The position numbers were made by a program, and so were the translations under genes. A DNA stretch of 8,828 bases from a bacterium (lineage in GTDB: Bacteria; Patescibacteriota; Microgenomatia; UBA8517). Position 1 is the stretch's first letter; every line of letters begins with the position of its first letter. The stretch lies in assembly GCA_021824385.1 (NCBI GenBank), contig JAKAKU010000139.1:1-8828 (forward strand), given 5' to 3'. The notes below the pieces were generated by a model. The model saw nothing but the letters and a program-made list of their open reading frames with translations, did no database searches and was not told the origin of the DNA. Positions 1 through 5,815 of this stretch are shown here, one piece after another.

Positions 1-23
1 GACCGCTTTTGTAGTTTAGGGAG

Positions 24-34
24 AAAGGAGGTGA
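24..34 (+). promoter_or_regulatory. strong Shine-Dalgarno site deciding the GTG start at 38
   Basis: AAAGGAGGTGA is a near-perfect anti-16S match. GGAGG ends 6 bases before GTG 38. In another frame a short tail (TAFVV) ends with TAG at 16-18 just before this site, so an upstream gene probably ends there and the two were co-transcribed. Confidence 0.6.
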
Positions 35-37
35 AAC

Positions 38-220
38 GTGAAGACGTCAATGCATTGGCGCTTAAGAAGTCAACGATATCGACTGGTAGGAGTACGGTTT
101 GTGATGAGTGGAATGTACCACTACTACCCATACGATCGAATTGTTCCTACAGAAAAATGCCCCAGTGATGACAGAACTCTTAAAAAGTTTTGTGGTCGCA
201 CCGTCAAAGTGGCAAGTTGA
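38..220 (+). pseudogene. degraded DUF35-like zinc-ribbon/OB-fold protein (possibly a 60-aa small CDS)
   Basis: A GTG start at 38 lies 6 bases after a very strong Shine-Dalgarno site (AAAGGAGGTGA, 24-34), so this was or is a translated gene; the open frame gives 60 residues. Its N-terminus (HWRLRSQRYRLVG) resembles the start of DUF35 zinc-ribbon OB-fold proteins, which continue with CxxCG...FPPR..CxxC. In this frame the cysteines are missing, but the frame beginning at base 91 reads TVCDEWNVPLLPIRSNCSYRK, which carries two of the four cysteines plus the P-x-R pattern at matching spacing. The original frame then resumes near the A-run at 153-157 as SDDRTLKKFCGR, like the beginning of the OB fold, and stops at 218-220, far short of the roughly 130 residues usual for the family. 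I read this as a remnant with a lost base near 90 and a gained base near 155. The alternative is a genuine short gene of unknown function. Family resemblance is from memory and unscored. Confidence 0.42.
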
Positions 221-269
221 GACTATGCCGTACGAATGTTGTTTACGGAAACAAATTCGTGCGGCTTGT

Positions 270-965
270 TTATTTGTATTGAATAATGGGGTCTCTCCAA
301 TTGTTTTTTTTGTGAAGACCTGAAACTTCGTCAGCAACCACTTGGGGCAGTGAATTCCATATTGCTCTTACCTCATCAAGTTTATGCGCCTTCTCAAGTT
401 CTTCTGACAATTTTTCTAAAAGCGGGACCAAATACAGCACATCACGTGCAGCATACTCAACTTGTTCTTTTGACAGCGTTTTTACAAACCAATCTGATAG
501 CTGCTCTTCTTTCGAAACGTGTATGTTGAGAAATTGAGGTAACAAAGAAACCAATGAAGTCGACTTTTGAGGATCGTTAAAAAGTACTTTTGCTGCTATT
601 TTAGTACATGCTACGTTTGTAACAGTAATACCCCACTTCTCAGTAATCAAACTGCAATCACCAAACGCAAAATGAAACACCTTTTGGATTTCAGGATTTT
701 TCAAGACTTCAAGCATATAGAGGGGAAGTTTATGTGGAAGAACTCGTACAATTACAGCACCAAATTCAGGGGTCGCAATTTGAATAGCTGCCAACTGAAT
801 GGTCTTAATATCAAATTGATTTGGATGAAGCGTTTTATATTCCAAGTCTATTGCAACTTGTTGAGCATGACGATATCGTCCATAACTTTGCTTTGGAAGA
901 TCTCCTTCGAATACTCGTGCTTCTCGTTTGTCTACACGAAAATAATTGGGAAGTCGTTTAGCCAT
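270..965 (-). CDS. RNase D-like 3'-5' exonuclease (DEDDy family)
   Basis: A 231-residue exonuclease of the DEDDy superfamily, expected to trim RNA 3' ends (tRNA and other structured RNA precursors) in the cytoplasm with two metal ions. The Exo motifs are visible: ExoI AIDLE with D40 and E42, ExoII in HFAFGDCSLI with D103, and ExoIII YAARD with Y171 and D175. The LSDW stretch (157-160 region) before the ExoIII helix is also typical of RNase D. The protein ends soon after the nuclease fold, so the HRDC domains of E. coli RNase D are absent; short HRDC-less forms are common outside Proteobacteria. The frame is open back to 1067, but I chose ATG 965: residues align to the family from there, and the longer form would place a terminator hairpin inside the gene. 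It appears to be a single-gene transcript, with its own promoter-like sequence directly before the start. Confidence 0.85.
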   Translation of the reverse strand: MAKRLPNYFRVDKREARVFEGDLPKQSYGRYRHAQQVAIDLEYKTLHPNQFDIKTIQLAAIQIATPEFGAVIVRVLPHKLPLYMLEVLKNPEIQKVFHFAFGDCSLITEKWGITVTNVACTKIAAKVLFNDPQKSTSLVSLLPQFLNIHVSKEEQLSDWFVKTLSKEQVEYAARDVLYLVPLLEKLSEELEKAHKLDEVRAIWNSLPQVVADEVSGLHKKNNWRDPIIQYK

Positions 966-972
966 AAACCCT

Positions 973-1001
973 ATTCTACTTGAGAGCGTTGATAATGAAA
1001 A
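973..1001 (-). promoter_or_regulatory. candidate promoter of the RNase D-like gene (leaderless type)
   Basis: On the minus strand a -10-like TAGAAT (978-973) lies 17 bases after TTTTCA (1001-996, 4 of 6 matches to TTGACA) and ends 7 bases before ATG 965. A transcript from here would begin at or next to the start codon. AGGG between the -10 and the ATG could act as a weak, close Shine-Dalgarno site if the true promoter is elsewhere. Confidence 0.4.
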
Positions 1002-1012
1002 CGGGAAAGAAA

Positions 1013-1037
1013 GTGGCTGAACAATTTGTTCAGCCAC
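1013..1037 (-). terminator. intrinsic terminator after the small membrane-protein genes
   Basis: GTGGCTGAAC (1013-1022) pairs perfectly with GTTCAGCCAC (1028-1037) around a 5-base loop, a 10-bp stem. On the minus strand it is followed by a T-rich tract (TTTCTTTCCCGTTTTC, 1012-997). It lies 7 bases beyond the stop codon of the 35-aa gene and before the promoter-like sequence of the RNase D gene, exactly where a minus-strand terminator is expected. The tail is interrupted by C and G, so termination may be incomplete. Confidence 0.75.
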
Positions 1038-1044
1038 CGATGCA

Positions 1045-1152
1045 TTACCTTTGAAGGTACAAGACAACCGCCAGTACGATCACAATACAGGCAAGCGCTA
1101 CATAGGAAATGACAAATATGCTTGCTAAAAAGCCAATCAAAAGCGTTGTCAT
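1045..1152 (-). CDS. 35-aa single-span membrane protein, unknown function
   Basis: A tiny protein, MTTLLIGFL...VVLYLQR, consisting almost entirely of one hydrophobic segment (about residues 4-33) with a basic C-terminal end. The frame is open back to 1242, but the start at ATG 1152 is well supported: AAAAAGGAGG sits at 1170-1161 with 8 bases to the ATG, and the longer version would run through the upstream gene. It starts 16 bases after the stop of the 87-aa membrane gene, so the two are almost certainly one transcript and may be translationally coupled. A terminator hairpin follows directly. I recognise no family. Its size and single span are compatible with a small regulatory subunit or a partner of the preceding membrane protein, but nothing in the sequence says which. 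Automatic annotation would probably miss it or extend it wrongly. Confidence 0.6.
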   Translation of the reverse strand: MTTLLIGFLASIFVISYVALACIVIVLAVVLYLQR

Positions 1153-1168
1153 GGCGCGTTCCTCCTTT

Positions 1169-1432
1169 TTACCAAATGACGCTGTATAACCGTAGCTCCA
1201 TGTCACTTTTTCTTCTTCGAAGCAGGTGAATAATAAGAGCAATAGCAGCTTCGACTACGAAGACCAGTGCAGAATAGTCAATAAACGTGTTTGTCCAGCC
1301 AGTGTTAAGGCCAGACCGAGCCAACGCAACCATACATCCTTCGAGATTAATCAGATACGCGAGCAGGAACAACACAAAGCAAATCAATCCTTCGTTGTCG
1401 TATCCAAAAAGTCTCAATAAGAGTTGAGCCAT
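1169..1432 (-). CDS. 87-aa membrane protein with two spans, unknown function
   Basis: A small integral membrane protein with two hydrophobic segments (about residues 14-37 and 54-71) separated by a polar loop containing RSGLNTGWTNTF, followed by a basic stretch (RRRK, 72-75) that should face the cytoplasm. ATG 1432 is preceded by GGGGAGG (1443-1437) and by an extended -10 promoter, so the start is firm. It is the first gene of a two-gene unit with the 35-aa membrane protein. I do not recognise a family, and there are no obvious metal-binding or catalytic motifs. It has the shape of several unrelated small membrane proteins, so no function is assigned. The preceding glycosyltransferase gene ends only 52 bases upstream, but the separate promoter argues for independent expression. 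Confidence 0.72.
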   Translation of the reverse strand: MAQLLLRLFGYDNEGLICFVLFLLAYLINLEGCMVALARSGLNTGWTNTFIDYSALVFVVEAAIALIIHLLRRRKSDMELRLYSVIW

Positions 1433-1464
1433 ATCGCCTCCCCAAAAAAATACGTATCTGAACG

Positions 1465-1473
1465 ATTATAGCA
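1465..1473 (-). promoter_or_regulatory. extended -10 promoter of the small membrane-protein unit
   Basis: On the minus strand TGCTATAAT (1473-1465) is a consensus extended -10 element. It lies 32 bases before ATG 1432, which leaves a leader of about 25 bases containing the Shine-Dalgarno site. No good -35 is seen at 16-18 bases, which is normal for extended -10 promoters. It falls between the stop of the GT2-GtrA gene and the 87-aa gene. Confidence 0.6.
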
Positions 1474-1484
1474 AGAACACGCGA

Positions 1485-2606
1485 TTATTTCTTCTTTTTC
1501 CAAATGAAGTAGTTGTACATGAAGTAGTTGTATGGAAGTACCACGAAGACGACGATAATGAGAAGGAAGATGGTGCGATGATCGCCAAAAAATCTCACCA
1601 TGAGTGCCCCCAATACCGTTTGAATAACCAATGCTCCTGAAGAAGTGAGATTAAATTGAAGGAATTTTTTGATAAGCTGTGACAGTCCTTCAATTTTTTC
1701 TGCTCTGAATGTCCAGATATTGTTTAAAGTAAAGTTACTAATAATGGCAAGTTCAGTAGAGAGTGCCCAACTTGCAGCCTCTGGGAACCTCAGATTTGAA
1801 AAGAAAGCGAGTGCCCCTGCATTTATAACAAAACCAATAAAACCGACAATGCCAAACTTAATCAGCTTTTGGCTGGCACGAAGCCGAAGTAGAAGCACCA
1901 CTTTATTTGTTGCCACCATTTCCATCAAACTAAACTTTGATTTTTCCTCTTTACGTGTGCCAAAGGCGATGGGGACCTCAACAGTTTTTTTGGATAAGTT
2001 TACTGATTGATAAAACAGGTCGACTTTGAATGCAAAACGGTGAAGTTCCATAAGGTGGTCTAAGTCTATGTGATCCAAAACCCCTTTCACTTTTGTAAGA
2101 CGAAAACCAGTTGTCACGTCATGAAGTTTTGGCAAAAACAAAACCGTTCGTGCAAACAAATTCCCCCAAAAACTAACGGCACGCCGATGCCAAGCCCATG
2201 TTTTGGGAATCGAGCCGCCAGCTACATATCGGCTGCCAATCACATAGTCGGCGCCCTCGAGAAATGCGTTTACCAGATCTTTAACATAAATGGGGTTATG
2301 CTGAAAATCGGCATCCATTTCGATCGTTGCATCTGCGTGAAGTGTATTCATGGCATACTTCATCCCCCGCACATACGCCATTCCAAGACCTTGTTTTTCA
2401 CCCGTAAGAAGGTGTAAATTTTTGTATTTTTTTTGCGCTCTTTTTACCACCTCACCAGTGCCATCGGGAGAATTGTCGTCAACAACGAGCAAATGCATAT
2501 CTGCATCTTTTATTTTTTGGAATTCTTTTTCGAACAGCACATCAATCATTTTGCCAATATTGGCAGCCTCGTTATAAGAGGGCATAACGATAACAATTTT
2601 TTTCAT
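1485..2606 (-). CDS. polyprenol-phosphate glycosyltransferase (GT2, DPM1-like) fused to a GtrA domain
   Basis: A 373-residue two-domain protein. Residues 1-235 are a GT-A fold GT2 enzyme of the dolichol-phosphate mannosyltransferase type: PSYNEAANI (9-17), VDDNSPDGT (42-50), the metal-binding MDADFQH (97-103), GSRYVAGG (124-131) and TTGFR (165-169). Residues 246-370 are a four-span GtrA-type membrane domain containing the typical NFTLNNIWTFR motif (291-301). Such enzymes move a sugar from a nucleotide donor to undecaprenyl or another polyprenyl phosphate on the cytoplasmic face; the GtrA part is thought to anchor or flip the lipid-linked sugar, which GT-C transferases then use outside. The sugar cannot be read from the sequence. 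ATG 2606 overlaps the TGA of the Yip1 gene as ATGA, so the two are translationally coupled. The fusion is a common arrangement and all catalytic motifs are intact. Confidence 0.9.
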   Translation of the reverse strand: MKKIVIVMPSYNEAANIGKMIDVLFEKEFQKIKDADMHLLVVDDNSPDGTGEVVKRAQKKYKNLHLLTGEKQGLGMAYVRGMKYAMNTLHADATIEMDADFQHNPIYVKDLVNAFLEGADYVIGSRYVAGGSIPKTWAWHRRAVSFWGNLFARTVLFLPKLHDVTTGFRLTKVKGVLDHIDLDHLMELHRFAFKVDLFYQSVNLSKKTVEVPIAFGTRKEEKSKFSLMEMVATNKVVLLLRLRASQKLIKFGIVGFIGFVINAGALAFFSNLRFPEAASWALSTELAIISNFTLNNIWTFRAEKIEGLSQLIKKFLQFNLTSSGALVIQTVLGALMVRFFGDHRTIFLLIIVVFVVLPYNYFMYNYFIWKKKK

Positions 2607-3187
2607 GGAAGACTTTGTGTGGCCACTGAATAAAAGACTGTTTGAACTACAAACAAAAGGGCAAGCGGAATGATTACGAGGAGAAACGCTTTTTTACGAG
2701 ATATTTTGTAATGCACTGCCATTCCCACAACCAAAAGATAAATGCTATATAAGCTGAAGAACACTCCAATGTATGGAATCCACCCAAACAGTGAAAGCGG
2801 TGCACGAGAATAGGTATATGCTTTGTATGCGCTCCAGTAATCTCCCTTTACGCGACAAAGCTTGAGCCATAAATGGAGGGCTCCCGACCACACAAACCCG
2901 AGTGCAACCACTATGATTGCAGATACAAAAAAGGCAGGAAGAACATCCAGAAGTTGTGGCTTGTTTTCAGGAGTAAAAATACCTGAAAGTTGGTTTTGAA
3001 AGAGCGGATACAGGAGCGTTACTTCCAAAACTCCAAAAAGCGCGGCAACAACTGAAATCACAATTGAGTAGGTAAATGCCTCCTTCCAGTTTTTTTCTTT
3101 TTCTACACTTTTGTAAAAGGCTTCAGGCGTACGAAGCAGCTTTTTTGTTTTATCTACAAATTCCTTTGGAGAAAACGTGAGTTCCAT
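2603..3187 (-). CDS. Yip1-family integral membrane protein
   Basis: A 194-residue polytopic protein. A cytoplasmic amphipathic head (1-37), with an LLRTPEAFYKSVEKE stretch like the start of other bacterial Yip1-domain proteins, precedes about five hydrophobic segments (near 38-62, 83-110, 130-143, 144-158 and 167-188). The short motif YTYSRAPLSLFGWIPYIG (124-141) matches the conserved Yip1 segment between spans. Bacterial Yip1 proteins have no firmly established role; they are often found beside envelope or glycosylation genes, as here. The gene is first in a two-gene operon with the GT2-GtrA gene through an ATGA overlap, so it may support the same membrane step. No Shine-Dalgarno site precedes ATG 3187, but a promoter-like element sits immediately before it. 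Family call fairly sure, role unknown. Confidence 0.75.
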   Translation of the reverse strand: MELTFSPKEFVDKTKKLLRTPEAFYKSVEKEKNWKEAFTYSIVISVVAALFGVLEVTLLYPLFQNQLSGIFTPENKPQLLDVLPAFFVSAIIVVALGFVWSGALHLWLKLCRVKGDYWSAYKAYTYSRAPLSLFGWIPYIGVFFSLYSIYLLVVGMAVHYKISRKKAFLLVIIPLALLFVVQTVFYSVATQSLP

Positions 3188-3193
3188 GAGTCA

Positions 3194-3222
3194 ATTGTAT
3201 GATATTCCGTTTCAAAAGTCTA
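3194..3222 (-). promoter_or_regulatory. candidate promoter of the Yip1/GT2-GtrA operon (leaderless type)
   Basis: On the minus strand TAGACT (3222-3217, 4 of 6 matches to TTGACA) is followed after exactly 17 bases by TACAAT (3199-3194), which ends 6 bases before ATG 3187. A start about 7 bases downstream would coincide with the ATG, giving a leaderless mRNA. A perfect TATAAT also exists further upstream (3243-3238), which would give a leader of roughly 45 bases but still no Shine-Dalgarno site. Confidence 0.45.
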
Positions 3223-3239
3223 AAGTGCTAAAAATAGAT

Positions 3240-3245
3240 TATACT
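3240..3245 (+). promoter_or_regulatory. candidate -10 element of trmD (leaderless type)
   Basis: TATACT (3240-3245) ends 6 bases before ATG 3252. I see no good -35 at 16-18 bases. GGGG at 3247-3250 is too close to the ATG to be a normal Shine-Dalgarno site. The element overlaps the minus-strand TATAAT at 3243-3238, so polymerases serving the two divergent genes could compete here. Confidence 0.4.
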
Positions 3246-3251
3246 TGGGGT

Positions 3252-3956
3252 ATGTTAAAAATTGACATAGTCAGCCTATTCCCCAAGATGTTTGAAGGTC
3301 CTTTTAGTGATTCACTCATGGCCCGAGCTCAAAAGAAAAAGCTCGTTTCGATAAAAATCCATGATCTTCGACAATTCGGGCTGGGCTTTCGAAAAACAAT
3401 CGACGACCGACCGTACGGTGGAGGCGTTGGGATGATCATGATGGTCGAGCCCATTGAGAAAGCCATTAAAAAACTCAAATACAAATTCCTGAGCATCCTT
3501 CGAAAGTATGAAAAAACAAAGGTAATTTTGCTTACTCCCCGCGGTAAACTATTTACTCAAGCAAAGGCAATGGAGCTTTCAAAGCTCGATCACCTAATCC
3601 TTATTTCAGGCCGCTACGAAGGCTTTGACGAGCGCATTCATGAGCACTTAGTCGATGAAGAACTTTCGATTGGTGATTATGTAATGATGGGAGGAGAACT
3701 TCCCGCAATGGTTGTCACAGAAACAGTCGTGCGACTTGTTCCTCACGTTATTGAAAAAGAAGATGCGACCAAGTACGAAAGTTTTAGTAATCCAAACGAA
3801 CTCGAGGCACCTCAATATACCCGGCCCGAAAAATACAAGGGTTGGGAAGTTCCCAAAGTACTCCTCTCAGGGGACCCAGTAAAAATCTCTGCATGGAAAA
3901 GAGACGAATCTCTCAGAGTTACGAAGAAAAACCGACCAGATTTGATAAAAGAATAA
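3252..3956 (+). CDS. trmD: tRNA (guanine37-N1)-methyltransferase TrmD
   Basis: TrmD uses S-adenosylmethionine to methylate G37 next to the anticodon of tRNAs reading CNN and some other codons, preventing +1 frameshifts; it is a SPOUT-class knotted dimer. At 234 residues it is near family length, with a slightly short C-terminus. Signatures are clear: DIVSLFPKMF (5-14), DDRPYGGGVGM (51-61), ISGRYEGFDER (118-128), SIGDYVMMGGELPAM (139-153), QYTRPEKYKGWEVPKVLLSG (188-207) and the ending RPDLI. Arg161 aligns with catalytic Arg154 of E. coli TrmD, but the position of catalytic Asp169 appears to be Glu176 (in YESF). ATG 3252 was chosen over an upstream frame start at 3177 because it matches the family N-terminus and the longer form would overlap the divergent gene. 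It is the only clearly intact plus-strand gene and sits outside the usual rpsP-rimM-trmD-rplS cluster. Its stop is 12 bases from the convergent GH81 gene end. Confidence 0.96.
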   Translation: MLKIDIVSLFPKMFEGPFSDSLMARAQKKKLVSIKIHDLRQFGLGFRKTIDDRPYGGGVGMIMMVEPIEKAIKKLKYKFLSILRKYEKTKVILLTPRGKLFTQAKAMELSKLDHLILISGRYEGFDERIHEHLVDEELSIGDYVMMGGELPAMVVTETVVRLVPHVIEKEDATKYESFSNPNELEAPQYTRPEKYKGWEVPKVLLSGDPVKISAWKRDESLRVTKKNRPDLIKE

Positions 3957-3968
3957 GTGAGTAGGTTA

Positions 3969-5807
3969 TTAATTATTCGTTTCCCCATTTGAATACACCG
4001 TTTGAAGCAATAAAGATTTCAGTTTCAAGCCTACAGTTGAGTTAACATTCGGAAGATCTGAAAGTGCGTCCGACGAGTGATTGTACGACTCGTATGCAAT
4101 AAAAAGATCTCCCCACTCATGGGACGCAGACGGCCCAGCATTTTTAATATCCTGAATATATTTTTCAGAAGAAGGAAGATCTTTGAGATACGTGGATGCC
4201 GGAGTAATGGGCAAGAATTGGATACCATAAACATGCATCGCTTGGCCGCTAAACCATGTTGCAAAGTCACGCTTCCCTCCCCAAACTATAGAGGCAATAG
4301 GGTGAGTATATTCAGATGGAAATGGATTGTTTTCTCCAAACCAATACGTTTTCGTACCGATGAGTTCTTGTGAAAAAAGCCATGTGCCAAGATCTTTATA
4401 TGCGGGGTTCTTTGTAACCGATCCCCACAGGGCTACTCCATACCACGCGTTCAGCGCTTCACTCGTTGATTCCTGATTATTACCATCTGCAAAAAAGCCT
4501 CTCCCATCTGCCCACGAATGGCTTTCATACGGAGAGAATGTGCGGAGATACGGATACATTGTGCTGGTTCTTTCATTTTCAGCAATGTCAGAAATCATCA
4601 TTTCAACTTTTGCTGAAATATCGTGTCTAATCTCTGGCTTAAACGAGGACAATACCGCAGCAGCTCTAATATAGTAGCCCCAATGAAAATGGTGATCGCT
4701 TCCAAATTCATGGCCAAATTCTGGGTTTGAAGCAAGGAACATTTTTTTCTCATTTGAGTAAGAAGATTTTTCGAATTGATCTTTTAAAACCTCTTCAAGC
4801 TTTTGAAGAGCACTATCTCTTTCGGTATTTAAACCGTAAAGCTCCGCAAGTTGAGCAACAGTCGCGAGAGCCCCAACATAGGTTCCTCTAAAATATACTC
4901 CTGTGGGGGCTGGTTCTTTGAGAATGCGAGCTGTATCTTCAGATATGGCAGCTATAATGCGTTCACGCGAAGTGGCATTTGTGACTGCTTTAAATGTAAG
5001 TGGTAATTCTGGAGTGGGTACTGAAACAGTTATCTGTTTGCCCATGATGAGGCTCAGCTCTCCCACCGCTGTTTCATAGTGTCCAAGTATCTTTAGCTCT
5101 TCTGTGGCGTTGTGTGTTTGATGTGGCATTAAGGCAATAGCCGTGTTTTCGGAGGTTTCAGTGAGAAACTGAAGAGTGGTTTGTATTTCATTTTTGACTG
5201 TCGTGTGAGCTACTTGTGTATCGAGAATCGGATTCCACTTTAAGTTTGTTAACGTTGTTTGGTCAAAGTTTTGTTCAACGGGAAGAATTGTTAGTCGATA
5301 TTTACCAGTTTCAAAATTTTGAAAAACATATCGTGATTTAAACTGTTCAGCGCAATTAAACTCAACCTGGGCATTTCCGGAAATATATATAAATGGAGAC
5401 CCCTGAACTATCGTCACCATGTTATCAAAACCCCTCCCCTTTAGCTGCACTGTGACTCCCCAATCGGAATATGAGTAGACTGACGAACTCAGTACAGGTT
5501 CATGAAATGAGATAACGCATTCGGGAATAAAAGTGCCGTATTCAGTTTTTTCTACAGCAGAAACATGAGGCACTCCTACATGAAGCCCTTCAGAATCAAT
5601 TTTATAAATACCCGGATATGCGAACACGTTAAAACTTGGAAACACATAAAAGCTACTAAACCATGAGTTTGTTTTTGTTGGTCTATTTAGGAGCACTTGA
5701 GGATTGGCAATTGCTGTTTTTGGTGAACTGTTATAAACACGTTTTTGTACATATAAAAAACCTATCAGGATAACCGGTAGCAACAAAAATAATAATAATT
5801 TATTCAC
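3969..5807 (-). CDS. membrane-anchored GH81 endo-beta-1,3-glucanase
   Basis: A 612-residue enzyme predicted to cut internal beta-1,3-glucosidic bonds (curdlan, laminarin, callose type) by inversion, outside the cytoplasmic membrane. Counting from GTG 5807, residues 4-20 are a hydrophobic signal anchor without an obvious cleavage site, about 40-270 are the N-terminal beta-sandwich, and about 280-600 the helical-barrel catalytic domain. GH81 hallmarks: DHHFHWGY (371-378, general-acid Asp371), HSWADG (430-435) and FADGNNQESTSEALNAWYG (439-457), with Glu446 and Glu450 at the spacing of the family's catalytic glutamates; WGGKRDFATWF (509-519) is also typical. All key residues are present and the length is normal. 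The frame can also start at TTG 5843, overlapping the HlyD-like gene by 28 bases. I prefer GTG 5807, 8 bases after that gene's stop, because it gives a conventional anchor; neither has a Shine-Dalgarno site. Last gene of the polysaccharide operon. Confidence 0.9.
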   Translation of the reverse strand: MNKLLLFLLLPVILIGFLYVQKRVYNSSPKTAIANPQVLLNRPTKTNSWFSSFYVFPSFNVFAYPGIYKIDSEGLHVGVPHVSAVEKTEYGTFIPECVISFHEPVLSSSVYSYSDWGVTVQLKGRGFDNMVTIVQGSPFIYISGNAQVEFNCAEQFKSRYVFQNFETGKYRLTILPVEQNFDQTTLTNLKWNPILDTQVAHTTVKNEIQTTLQFLTETSENTAIALMPHQTHNATEELKILGHYETAVGELSLIMGKQITVSVPTPELPLTFKAVTNATSRERIIAAISEDTARILKEPAPTGVYFRGTYVGALATVAQLAELYGLNTERDSALQKLEEVLKDQFEKSSYSNEKKMFLASNPEFGHEFGSDHHFHWGYYIRAAAVLSSFKPEIRHDISAKVEMMISDIAENERTSTMYPYLRTFSPYESHSWADGRGFFADGNNQESTSEALNAWYGVALWGSVTKNPAYKDLGTWLFSQELIGTKTYWFGENNPFPSEYTHPIASIVWGGKRDFATWFSGQAMHVYGIQFLPITPASTYLKDLPSSEKYIQDIKNAGPSASHEWGDLFIAYESYNHSSDALSDLPNVNSTVGLKLKSLLLQTVYSNGETNN

Positions 5808-5815
5808 GAAAAAAT

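Noticed and set aside
1..165. Open frame running from the window start to 165 as the end of a real upstream gene
   Set aside because: It has no recognisable similarity before the zinc-ribbon-like part, and the strong Shine-Dalgarno site and GTG 38 favour the other frame. It may simply be chance openness plus the shifted remnant.
567..983. 138-residue plus-strand frame
   Set aside because: It lies antisense to the RNase D-like gene, whose catalytic motifs are intact; composition is that of a shadow frame.
966..1067. N-terminal extension of the RNase D-like protein to an upstream start at 1067
   Set aside because: It would contain the 10-bp hairpin at 1013-1037 and overlap the 35-aa gene; family similarity begins at ATG 965.
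1153..1242. Longer 65-residue form of the 35-aa membrane protein
   Set aside because: The extra 30 residues overlap the 87-aa gene in another frame, while ATG 1152 has an ideally spaced Shine-Dalgarno site.
1669..2577. Several plus-strand frames antisense to the GT2-GtrA gene
   Set aside because: No ribosome-binding sites or recognisable families; the minus-strand gene carries all GT2 and GtrA motifs.
3940..3990. Bidirectional terminator between trmD and the GH81 gene
   Set aside because: Only a weak AATAA/TTATT pairing is visible with no G/C-rich stem or clean T-run; not supportable.
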